Part shown: positions 1 through 27,435 of the stretch, one piece after another | Numbering within the stretch: the stretch's first letter is position 1 | How the letters are laid out: every line of letters starts with the position of its first letter | Made by a program: the position numbers and the translations under genes | The notes under the pieces: model-generated | Database searches by the model: none | The model's input: only the letters and a program-made list of their open reading frames with translations | What the model was told of the DNA's origin: nothing | Source: Rhea pennata | Taxonomy: Eukaryota; Chordata; Aves; Rheiformes; Rheidae | Reading direction: 5' to 3' | Assembly: GCF_028389875.1 (NCBI RefSeq) | Contig: NC_084665.1 | Location: 127,077,602-127,141,601 of the forward strand | DNA: 64,000 bases

Positions 1-3000
1 GGTGGGAGAGTACTCTGGGACCACCGTGCTGAATAAAGGCTGAGTTTCTGCAATGGCCTTATGTCATGGGATATCAGTAACCTTGGACTGATGCTTTTAG
101 AACAAGTGAGATATCTAGTCTTTCTGCAAAATGGAGCTGCCTGACTTGGAGTCCACATCACTTCTCATCCACAGCCAGTTATTGCCACCAAACTTGCAGA
201 AGCACCATCATCTTTGAATCCTACATCTCTCTACTTAAACATGGCTGTAAATGGCCAGGTGGGATGAAGCTACCCAAGAAATATGCATATATGCAGTTCT
301 TCCTTCCTACACAACAAAGTCCAAAAATATTTTGGTACACTGACCTTTAACTTGCTGCCTTCAGTGCTCACAGTAAGTCTTGTTTTTATTTCCTTAGGAA
401 AAAGTATAAGCAGGGCCTGACTTCTGTTACATCTTCACTCTTTCCAAATACTTCTTCTTTGTCTCTCTGAGTATACATATACTCCTATTCCTTTCTCTCA
501 GCTCTTTTATGGATGTTGCCCAAATACTTTAAGCATTCTCATAGCCTGCTTCTCTTCTAGTGTTTACTGCTAAAAGTGTAGTGCTGAGGAACAAAATCTG
601 TATTTTGGTGCATTACTTTTTGAATCACCAAGCTCCACGCAGCACCCTGTTGTTTTATTTTGGCCAGTTTTTCTCACTGAGCAAAGGATATTGCAAGAGA
701 CACATTTATTTTCCACAAGCTGCTGGTTCCCACTTAATGTTCTCCATTGGTTTGACTAGAGATGAAGACTATAAGATGGAAGGAACAGTAGAAAATAAGC
801 TGAAAATTAAGTAAAAAAATAGCCTGAAACAGGAAAGCTGAAACAGTTCCATTTGGAAACTTTCTTTTGGATGGTCTAAAGCCACAAATATGGAATACAA
901 TAACATAGCAAATATATTACAAAAATGCTTTAAGGCTTAAAAAATTAATGGGTCACATTGAAATGTTAATGACAAACTGATTTATTGCATTTTGATTTTG
1001 TATAACTCCAGCACATCCCATCAAAACCACAGTCCAAGATGATGTGCTCACTCAAAACACAAATACTTTTGAAAAGAAATATGTTCATCAACATATTTTC
1101 ATCAGACCTATTTATGGCACAGAAATATCAGAGAAATATTTCCATTCCCACCCAAATTATTGAAGAGTGTATATACTAGCAAAGATGGGTTCATTTTAAA
1201 ATGCGTATCTCAGTAATGTTTTAAATAGGGAGAAGAAGGCCTCTTTCCTATTTATTATTGTGTAGCTACACAGCCGTTTTTTATTTGCAGAACTGATGTT
1301 TGCATACAGCAAAGTGAATCATTTTTTGTTGCCCCAATTTACAAGTAGGGAAACTGAGGCAAATGCCACAAACTGACTTTCCCCAAGGCCATCCAGTAAA
1401 TGAGCAGCAGAACAGACCAAAATCCATAGCCACAGTGTCCTGCTGTAATCACTAAGTAGCATTGCCTTCATTTAACACAGACCATTATCAGCTTGCAAAT
1501 GCTACTGATGGAAAAGACCTAGTGGGTCTTTTTGCAGTTCCCTGTACGCGCAGGCTTTTTCTGTGCCATGTGCTCTAGACGAAAGTGCTTTATACAATCA
1601 CTACATTAAAATAATTCAAGCGGGAGGACATCTCTCATTTCCTTTGGGGGAAACAATTCTGTAGCCGAATAGATTGCAGCATCAGGAAATATTTCCTGAT
1701 GTCCAGTGCCTGCCATAGCTTCTAGAATCTGTTGATATATTATTAATAGAAAGGAAAATAAATATAAGTATTAATGCCAGCAGACATGTCTACTACTAAT
1801 AGCTGCTAAAGTAATATATTCCCCTTGTTTTTAGCTTTTATTAGTCTTTTTGCAAAGGGTACAAGACCCTTATGTATCCATTAGCCAGTCAGCCATGTGA
1901 AATTAATGTGGAGCAATTTTCATAAGCATTACTCAGAGCTAATAATAATTAAGCATTATTTTCTGCTCAGATAACACAGAAAATAAAGTCTGACTTTTAT
2001 GCCAAGATGGGTTTGCATTAGCTTAAGGCAGATGAATTAATTCTCATTTACAAGGCTTCTCCACCAGCTAGCCAGAAAGTATCAAGGTAATTAAAACCAA
2101 TTTGTGAGGTTCTATCCCATTGCACATTCACTGAGTTTTATCATTGTTGCAAATTACAGGTGCTTTTACGCCTCTGCAAAGGTGGGACATGAAGGAGACC
2201 TTGCTGCATGCCTCCTTCCCCACCACTTTCAAGAAAGCAACCTCCCCGTGAGAACCAGAAAGCATTTCATAACGCACTTTGCTGCTGGAGAGTGTAGAGC
2301 GATGTTGCATGAAGGACCAGACCGGTTTCACTGGGAACTGGACATCTCAGAAATGCAAGTAATAGGCCTCTATCATAGAGAAAAAATGCTATTTGCTTTT
2401 TATTTGCCATTTGTTTGCATGGTATTTATCAGCCACTCTGCACAGTGCACAGAGAGCCTGTCTGGCTGGAGGATAAAGGAAAAAGAGCTTGAATTCAGGT
2501 TGTGTTTGAGTACAGAGAAAGCAGCCAGATACTCCCTATTTGGGGTTCAGAACCCCTGTACTCAGAGATTTTGGCTTATTATCAAACCAAGGGGCTTTTG
2601 TAGCTTTTCAGAGTAGCTCTCTCCAGCCAGCCAGATTTTGCTTTAATGTCTCTAATGAACAAAACCCAGCACTGGCAATCCAGATAAGTAAGACTGACTG
2701 GTTATATTAAGCTACATTTTCAAACACCGGTGTTATAGTCCTGCTGTTGATGGCCAGCACCAGCTAGTGCCTTTCCTGCCTTGTTTCTAGCACAGGGACA
2801 TAGTGAAGAATTTGACAAGCAGTCATGCTCCTGCAGCTTGACTTCTCACCTGAGCATGCTCTTAGCTTGCTCCAGGTGCAAGGTATAAGATACATTAGCC
2901 CACCTAATAATTCACTGTAAGCTATATTACCCAAGGCTCTCCTGCCAACACCTAAGCTAATTCACAGTTGGATGAGCTAAAATATTTCCTAGTTTCAGCT

Positions 3001-3296
3001 TTCTGAGGGGAGTAAATCCTTCAGATGCCACGTCTTGACCTTGCATCTGGGCTCTGTGCTTAGCAGATAACTGTGCCTGACCTAAACCACCGGTGTGGAT
3101 AGTACAGGCTTTTCAGAGGATCACAGCCACTTTTTCCTGAGTCCTCACTCTCATTTAATTTCTCTGGCCTCTCCGTTGCTCCCCATGGCATCTCTCGTTT
3201 TGGCGTCTGTATCAATGTCAGTAAGCTGGAGCAGGCTGACCCGAGACAAAACATATGGCTCAGTGGCAAAAGAAGGACAACACAATAGTCCTGACT
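1..3296. other. Intergenic DNA downstream of PRSS55
   Basis: No exon was recognised. In mammals RP1L1 follows PRSS55, but no RP1L1 sequence is visible here. The stretch is AT-rich with one MIR-like relic near 1335-1460. A 170-codon ORF on the plus strand (2104-2616) has no recognisable domain, and its composition looks like chance. Confidence 0.6.
1335..1460 (-). repeat. MIR-like SINE relic
   Basis: The plus strand reads GGGAAACTGAGGC followed by degenerate equivalents of the MIR core (a CCCAAGG...CA block, a polar tract, then AATCC). This is the usual reverse-complement appearance of a MIR-type tRNA-derived SINE. It is heavily diverged, and the ends are estimates. Confidence 0.55.
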
Positions 3297-3302
3297 TTTA
3301 TT
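3297..3302 (-). terminator. PRSS55 poly(A) signal AATAAA
   Basis: A perfect AATAAA on the minus strand begins 20 bases after the PRSS55 stop codon. It is followed by a T/G-rich stretch (TTGTGTTGTCC) that could be the downstream element. Use of this signal would give a 3' UTR of only about 40-50 nt. Confidence 0.75.
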
Positions 3303-3321
3303 ATGTTTTGAAAAATCTTCT

Positions 3322-20134
<16,813 letters not shown>

Positions 20135-20162
<28 letters not shown>

Positions 20163-20197
20163 TTTAATCCCATTCTAATCAAATGCTCTTTCACCAT
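20135..20197 (-). other. Upstream ORF overlapping the PRSS55 start codon
   Basis: An ATG at 20197-20195 and a second at 20173-20171 share one frame, different from the main ORF. That frame stops at TAA 20137-20135, inside exon 1 and downstream of the main start. If the transcript begins upstream of 20197, this 20-codon uORF would compete with the protease start; if it begins between 20170 and 20195, it matters less or not at all. Confidence 0.5.
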
Positions 20198-20199
20198 GT

Positions 20200-20399
20200 T
20201 CAGAGCGGTGAGACTTCTGCGGACACCTCAGGGCATCACCCTCACTCTGTATTCTCACCAAATGCAACAAGTCCCTCGGCTAGAGGCAGCCGGGATATTC
20301 CTCGCTGACAGACGTGACATCACTCGTTTCTGCTGACGTCACAGTTGGATACTATCCTCGGAAGAAATCCCACGCTGCGCCGGCCAATGGCTTAGCAAT
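20200..20399 (-). promoter_or_regulatory. Probable PRSS55 promoter with cAMP response elements
   Basis: This segment lies just upstream of the PRSS55 start and is richer in CpG than its surroundings. It holds a perfect palindromic CRE, TGACGTCA, at 20334-20341 (about 170 bases upstream of the ATG), a one-mismatch copy TGACATCA at 20315-20322, and a CCAAT box at 20384-20388. No TATA box is obvious. Many testis-specific germ-cell genes use TATA-less promoters with CREs bound by CREM, which fits the known expression of mammalian PRSS55. The transcription start is not visible from sequence alone. Confidence 0.6.
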
Positions 20400-20581
20400 T
20401 TCTTCAGAGCACCGGAACAGGTTGCCCAGTGAGGTGGTGGAGTCTCCTTCTCTGGAGATGTTCAAAGCCTGCCTGGATGCAACCCTGTCTAACGTGCTCT
20501 AGGTGGCCCTGCTTGAGCAGAGGGGTTGGACTAGATGATCTCCAGAGGTCCTTTCCAACCTTACCCGTTCTGTGATTCTAA
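20400..20581 (+). repeat. CR1 LINE 3' end, 5'-truncated
   Basis: The sequence runs AGCACCGGAACAGGTTGCCC, GAGGTGGTGGAGTCTCC, TTGGACTAGATGATCTCCAG and TTCCAACC, and ends in the CR1 tail TCTGTGATTCTA. It is a 5'-truncated insertion of the avian/crocodilian CR1 kind, moderately diverged and clearly younger than the other relics here. It abuts the presumed PRSS55 promoter on its upstream side. Confidence 0.93.
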
Positions 20582-22836
20582 GAGGTGTGAGATTTGCTTT
20601 CTTGATGACAGGGATAGAAGTGGAAGTCCTACCTGGATCCTGCGCTAAATTTCATTAGATATTGGAATGTTGGACTTCATGATTTCAGTACTATAGAATT
20701 TTTATTTCTTGAACCATACTCTCTCTCCAACAGGACTGCCGGTCCTGTGTCATTTTTTGTTTCTGACTCTGAGAAATCTTTAACAAAATTTGAAAGAATT
20801 TTCTCTTTTTCATTTAGACCATCTGTATGCTCCCATAAGGAAGAGCAGCTCTATAGTAGGATAAGTTTCAAATAGTGCTGAATCAAGACTATGCTGTCAA
20901 AGACATTCAGGCAGCCACCCCCTTCTTCCTGGTGAATTGTGGGCGAGAATAGCTTGCAAGGCCAAAACCCATCTTATAAAGCCAATCCATTAAGCTGAAT
21001 CACTGCCATTCCACCTTTACAGATTTTAGCCCTGGTACTATTTGTACCTTCAGCAACAACGGCAGTAGATACAGGAACAAAATTCCACCCTGGAGTGACT
21101 TCATAATTAACTGAGGAAGGGCATACTATGTTGATGTGGGCCAATTTTGGCATCAATGGACCTGTCTATGTTGATCTACAAATCCTGACACTTTATTTTC
21201 ATAAGGGGAGGCCTTAAAAACCTCAGCCAGACTCAGAGTTGAGCCTTGTTATATTAAGTACAGAACAGTCCATTCTTCAAAGACTTTCCACCCTGTTTGA
21301 AGACAATAACTCTAACATGTAGTAGGAGAGAAAGGAGGAGAAAGGACAGAAAGGAACTGAGCAGCATTTCATAAGCATCTGAGTGATTCAGTATATGAAA
21401 TGTTTTGTCTTGTACATTGGAGGAAATCAGGAGTTATCCCACTGAAGTCTGAATTACACAAAGGTTAAAAAGGCATACGAGCGGAGTCAGGCTATCCTCC
21501 TCTCTTCTTTGCTTTTATGTCACCTCATGCTTATGAAATTAGATGAAAGTGCTGGTTTCCTTGACAGTGAGCAACAGAACAATTCAGTGGCACATGTTTA
21601 CAACAGGCATTCAGTTACTATAGCAACCAAAAATCCCAAGTGTGATGTGGGAAAATTTTGGGGCATCTCCAGAAAGAGCCTCCCGTGACAATCCTGCCAG
21701 AGGTAACTCTTCCCAAGCTTGTCCCAGGTATAATCCTGCTAAAAGGACTCACTTCATCTTGTTTTTGAGACTGGAATGAGCTAAACGCTAGCTGAGGAGC
21801 AAAGTATTCTGGAGGGATTTGTCTGACATGGACTTTGCCTGTCCTTGGATAAACCATGCAGGACTTTAGCGATTAGGATTGTCTCCAGAATCAGAGACTC
21901 ATGAGAGGCTCAACCCCATGTCTTCCACCACTCTGAAGTATCGTAATCAGCAGGCTGGAAGGGCAGGACAAACCTGTCATCATCTACTCTGCTGAAGCTC
22001 TCTGTCCATGGAGAAGACGCCAAGATCCAGGCTGTAATTTTTAGTTTCCACTTTCAGAGATCCCTATCAAAAAAATGGAGATAATGGGTTAGCTTCTTTC
22101 TGTCTGTCCTGCCAAGTGTGGTTGTACATGCATTGGGGCGGAGACTGGTCCATATATTATGTTTGTACAGCACCTGCCATAATGAGTTCTGCTCTTGGTG
22201 AGGGCTCCGCAAGCTACTGAAGTACCAATAATTAAGCATAGGAATAATAATTTTACAATTCAGTATGAATGCTACTCCTCTGTACTGTCATGCACAATAA
22301 TACAGATTAAAAAGCCCCAGTGTTTAATTAGCAGGCTGCAGCCTTTTATAATATTTGATCCTTTTTTCAGATCTACACAGACATATATTTAGAACCATAG
22401 AATACACCACTGACAACATTTTCTTTTTTTTTCTTTTTTTTTTTTTTTTTTTTTTTTTTGTAATTTATTGCAATGTGGGCAACAAAATTGAATGCTTTTT
22501 GTGTTTATATACTTTTTGGAACTGTCAACAAGAAACATCACGTCAAAATTTTTATTTTATTTTTTTACTAAACTGTTTCAGAAAATAGGCACTACAGGTG
22601 ATATTTATATGTTGCTATGAAAGTAGTACTGTGAGAGAATTACTGATCTCAGAAGTTCACTATTCTTAATAATACCAAATTATAGAGTTTTGATAGTTAA
22701 GATGATCCCAACTACTATTTCCAAAAGTCAAAGCTCTCATAACGAGCAAATTCATTAAACCAAGATGTCTACAACCATTAGCTACGCCATCCCCTAATTC
22801 ATCTCCTTATTAATGCATCAAGCCAAACTTCAAAAG
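20582..22836. other. MSRA-PRSS55 intergenic spacer
   Basis: About 2.3 kb separates the CR1 tail from the candidate MSRA poly(A) site. It contains a 39-base poly-T tract and no recognised exon. The short spacing places the two genes in tandem on one strand. Confidence 0.7.
22421..22459. repeat. Poly-T tract with two interruptions
   Basis: The run is T-rich from 22421 to 22459, broken by single C residues at 22423 and 22433. On the MSRA strand it is poly-A and lies beyond the candidate MSRA poly(A) signal. Confidence 0.9.
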
Positions 22837-22842
22837 TTTATT
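22837..22842 (-). terminator. Candidate MSRA poly(A) signal AATAAA
   Basis: AATAAA on the minus strand lies about 280 bases after the MSRA stop codon, giving a plausible 3' UTR from 23119 to about 22815. Another AATAAA occurs inside the last two codons of MSRA (23128-23123), so the choice of site is not settled by sequence. Confidence 0.5.
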
Positions 22843-23119
22843 TTCTTTCCAGACTGTGAGATTTCAAGGAAACCCAGTGAACTGCACAGAGCAAGAAGCC
22901 GCATTCACAAACAGGAGCAATTTCCAACGCTACTTTGGCTTTTTTAAAGTCTTTGAATGCAAAGCAATGTCAGCTGCTCAGATTACAGAACGTCACCCCT
23001 ACGGGGTGCCCAAATCCTTACGGACTGATTCTGCGGGTGTGCAATAACATCCACTGGGTTATCGGCTTCTTTTCAAACAAGCCCCTAATACAACGTTGAA
23101 GCAGTGGCATAAGCAGAGA

Positions 23120-23284
23120 CTATTTATTGATCGCAATCGGACAGGAAAGCCCCGTGCCCCCGAGCCCACAGTATCCATTGGGGTTCTTGCTGAGGTACTG
23201 CTGATGGTAATTTTCAGCGTAATAGAACTCTGGAGCCTCCCGGATTTCTGTTGTGATGGTACCAAAACCGCCCTCTGTCAATAC
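23120..23284 (-). CDS. MSRA: MSRA last coding exon (peptide methionine-S-sulfoxide reductase, C-terminus)
   Basis: The acceptor TTCTTGACAG precedes 23284 and the exon encodes 54 residues plus TAG at 23122-23120, in phase 0. Recognisable blocks are [30 protein letters not shown] and the C-terminal [11 protein letters not shown]. The enzyme reduces methionine-S-sulfoxide in proteins; the catalytic Cys is in an upstream exon outside the window. The two cysteines here (residues 39 and 48 of the exon) correspond to the resolving cysteines that form disulfides in the catalytic cycle and are re-reduced by thioredoxin. Everything upstream of this exon is missing from the recognisable sequence, so the gene is partial. 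The match to vertebrate MSRA is close to unambiguous. Confidence 0.97.
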   Translation of the reverse strand, partial: VLTEGGFGTITTEIREAPEFYYAENYHQQYLSKNPNGYCGLGGTGLSCPIAINK

Positions 23285-24699
23285 CTGTCAAGAAACGACA
23301 TGGAAATCCATTAGTGGTTTGTTGGCTTCTCTGCTGATGGATGACGTTAGGTTTCCTCTGAGTACACAGCTGACTCTAAGCGCTTGGACTGCAGTTATAG
23401 CACAGTCCGGAAAGCCCTTTATCTTTAGTCTCACTTTATTTTATTAAGATACACTGGGAGCATCAGAGTATGCATGGGCGAGAAGAGCTAGCGCAACGTC
23501 CTGCTTGAAGGGTCATTTGTTTATTTTGCTGCGGTCTTACATTCATTTTCTCTTCTTTATTAACCACTGCAGGCAGGGATGAGGTGCCATCAACAAAAGT
23601 GAAAAACAGATGTGAAAGCCAACAGAGCACGCTTTGGTCTAGCCTGGCTGACTGCCTTGCAGGGGTCCAAAAACTTCATATGGTGGGTGCCTCAGCTTTG
23701 ATATGTGCTATCAACTTCCAATTTTCTAATTTGGAGTTGATAGTACAGTAGCCAAGGAGTTCTGCACAAAATTTCAGCCCCACTAATGTCAATGGGCATT
23801 AAGAACTTCTGGGCCCTTTTTACAGAGCCACTGGAATCTTTTTTCCAAAATGAATAGTTTCATCATGACCAGAAAGGTATTTTTAAGGTAAATTATGGCT
23901 CATTTCTGAAAGAAGATTTGCTAATCCATGGTTCAATAGCAATAATCATCTTGTAGAAAAAGAAGGGATGTGGGTGGGGATTTTATACTAGATTTCAACT
24001 TCTCTCTGAAATTCCCTAAATGAATTTGAAATGCCTCAAAGGTTTCGGACAGAGGAAACTTTCCTTATTTATATGATTTAGCATGAAAATTCACCTACAG
24101 ATTTCTTCTTTCCTACGGAAGCATATAAGCACCAACATTTTGGAGCTAATTCTCTACTTAGCGGGGACATAACCTGTGCTCCTGGAAGTCTGTGATAGCC
24201 TAACAAGCATTTTAGTGGTGTCAGACTGGAGATGTTCATCGTTGTAAAGTATACCCGTAAAGTACAGGACAGGAATAGAATTGCATCGCTGTCAGCCAGA
24301 CTTGACAGCAAGATCAACTGTCAAAACAAAGGGTTAGCTTTTAAGACGGCCAGACAATTATGCATTGTCTCATCATAATGACAAATAAATAAAAACAAAT
24401 CACCACATAGAATCACAAAAACAGAGCTGATTCATAAAGCCTAACCCAGGTAAGTCTACTACGTCCATTTAAGGCCACTATTTTTGTCCTGCTCAACATG
24501 GATGTGGAAAAGAAATTATTCCTTTCCTCTTTGCTACAGTCATCTACATCCTTGGTGGTTGGGCAGATAGAAAGATGGCATGTAAGTGAAATACACTGCC
24601 TTGCCTCTAGGCATGAGCCAGCGCCTAAAGACTGGAAGGTCATTATTTGAGACCAAGAGCCTAGAGATGCCTGGAACAAGGTTTCCTAGATCCTACTTC

Positions 24700-24780
24700 A
24701 GTGCAGCTGAGAGCATAGCTCTGACCACAGCCAGAGATCAGATACTGGACTAGGTGGGGCATTGATTTATTCTGGTAATT
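24700..24780 (+). repeat. Possible CR1 3' end relic
   Basis: GAGATCAGATACTGGACTAG followed by GTGGGGCATTGATTTATTCTGG resembles the diverged tail of an old CR1 subfamily (the GATACTGGRCTAGATGGACC type). The match is short, so the call is tentative. Confidence 0.4.
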
Positions 24781-26339
24781 TCACTGTCTGGAGGATACAT
24801 TTTGCTGTATGTATCATGGAAAAAATAACAGACTCATACAAAACCCAAGACTGATCTGTCTGTGGAGCTCCTGAGTTCCTCATGGAGACCTAAATTCTCA
24901 GTGCAGATTAGGAAGATGCTGACAAGCTAACCAACCTCACAGGAATCTGGCCTTGTTTTCTCAAATTAAATCACTGAACAGTGTTTTTAATCTATAGAAC
25001 AAGTTTTGTCCCAATGGAATCAGATTATTTGCCTGTCAGATTTATATAAAGAAGATATAAATCATGAAGGTATGTATCAGAATTTGTAACAACAAAAGCA
25101 AAAAGGACACCAACTCAACTGCTTTTGGAAAAAAGTTGTAAGTATTTCACTTACTTTCTAACATTTCTAGCAAGGAAAAGCACTTTTAAAACTATCTTCA
25201 CTGCGGAAAGATGGCACGAATTCTGTCATCATGGGTATTAGTCATTTACTTGCTACTGTAAATGTATGTAAAACTGGCTTCCCCCCTTGTCTGAGTCATG
25301 GAGATGCTGCTGGGGGGATGGATATTTTTCTACTGTGCAAAATAGTGTTTGTTACAGATTTTTACCTGGGACTTTTCCATCACTGGTCTGATTTTGTCAG
25401 TTAGAAAATCCATTCTGTTCAATAACATACCACAAGAGGGCATAAACATCATTTATCCCTTTCAGAATTACTAGCAGGCTATTAAAACATTGCAAGCTGA
25501 ATAAAGCAGAAGCCCAAGACAACTCATTATATTGCACTTTGGTCATTAGCAAAAGATACCAGCACTGTTGTCAGAAGCAGCAGGAACCCCAGGCTCCGAC
25601 ACTCTGCCAAACACTACCTTGAATGTTTTGATTTTAAACTGGAAAATATTTTCCTCGCACTGACTGTGTCAATGCAAAGATAAAAACATTACTGGGAAAG
25701 ATGATGAAGTTCATGATGTGCTGGCTCCGGCAGGTGTAAATCAGCCCACTCTGATTGATTTCCTGCCGCCGAGGCAGATATAATTTGATGATAATCCTGT
25801 TGTAGCAGACTTTTTAGTCCTTGCTGTCACACAATTCCTGAGCTGTCCCACGTGAGCTCCCATTACGATGCTGCAGCCAAAAGGGCTCGTGCAGCCTTTG
25901 AATGCAGAAACAGAACGGATCAAATTAGGGAGAGCGTAGTTAACCCTCAAGATCTTCTACCCAGTGCAGGCATTTTTTAAGACACGATTGAACCTTCCTT
26001 CCCCAAAATATTACACTGTAATTCAAATAGAATCAATTAATTAATTCAAGGGAATTCTGCGGCTTTTGTCACGCCACAGATCATACCAGAAGATCACAAT
26101 GATCCTTTAACTGACTATAATCTGTCCCAAAAAAGCCTGCCAGGTTCTTCTGGAGAGCAGCCCAAAACAAACCAGAATCCAAATGCTGCCCAGCTAAAGA
26201 GGACAGAGAGGACTTAGCCATAGCTTCAGATCAGGATAGAGACTGGAGCAGGAATATGCTGGAGCCAGCCCTGGGAGCGTCCTCAGCACTGCTGTATTTT
26301 AAACCTACATTAACTTTTGGCATGCAGAAGATTTTGCTG

Positions 26340-27435
26340 GATGAGTTTCTTAATTTATTATGGACTGTGAAAGCTTTTTCCTGTTGTTTGCTTTAAGTTT
26401 GTTGCCTGACCATTTTATTACTTCTCTTGTAGTGAAAGTGAATTCTTTATTCACTTTCTCCTCAGCAGTCCTGGTTTTAGACCTCTACCTTAACCCTGCT
26501 CATTCATTTCATTTGCAAGCTTCACTGGCGTAAGCTGTTTAGACTCCCCACTCCATAACTCAGGTCAGCCTTCTTGCCCCTTTCGGCATCCTTTCTAGTT
26601 CTATTTTACCATTTCATTGAGATGGGGTGACTGGAATTGCACTCAGTATCAAGATCACCACGGATTTATTCAGTGCTGTACTTACATTTTCTCTTTTATT
26701 CTCCATCTCTTTCCTAGCAATTCTTAACATTCCACTTGCCTTTCTGACCTCTGCTGAGCACTGAGCAGATGTTTTCAAAGAACCATCTGCAATGACGCCA
26801 GGACCTCTTCTGTGGGCTAGTTTAAACCCTATCATTGTGTCTGTACTTGACTTTTATTGACATGGAATTTCATCAACTATTTCATTGTGCAGACATTTGA
26901 TATTGTCAGATTCTTCTGCAACTTTTTGCAGTCAGATCTACTTTTGCTTACCTCAAATAACTCTATACCATCAGCAGATTTTGGCACACCGCTATTGACT
27001 GACTCCCTTTTCCAACTCTCTTACGAGTATATTGAAAAGCATAGGTTCCCAAGAAACATAGCTGCTAATGTCCCTTCACCGTGAATACTGCCCAGTTATT
27101 TGTATCATTTATTTCCTATCTATAACCAGTTATTCATTCAGAAGAGAAACTTTCCTCTTACTCCATGGCAGCTGGCTCCCCTTTCTACCCACCTGCTCTC
27201 TTCAAAGAACTATACTATGTTTGCAAGACATGAGTCTCCTCTGCTAAGGTCACATCGACTCTTCTCTGAAACACTATGTTCATACGTGTGTCTACTACCT
27301 TCTGGCAGCTTCATCAAGCTGCAGTGTAAAATGTCAGATTTACCTGTCTATAATTCTACTGGACCATCTTGGAGCCTTTTTAAGTACAGATGGAGCCCAC
27401 CTTTCATTCTCTTGGTAGCAGGGCCAATTTAAAGT
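26340..27435 (-). repeat. Ancient CR1-type LINE, 3' part of ORF2, antisense
   Basis: The minus strand at 26614-26835 reads PGVIADGSLKTSAQCSAEV followed by RKASGML, the degenerate C-terminal ORF2 block of CR1 elements (DLGVxVDxSLKxSxQC type). The upstream RT part follows toward 27435, where the plus strand has the reverse complement of a conserved CCTGTAATT...GGAGCCTTTTTAA segment. The element is disrupted by many stops and indels. It parallels the copy at 7480-8560, so both derive from related old families. Confidence 0.83.

Noticed and set aside
2104-2616. 170-codon plus-strand ORF downstream of PRSS55
   Set aside because: No recognisable family, and its composition is like translated noncoding DNA. 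It has an antisense ORF of similar quality over the same bases, so it was not called a gene.
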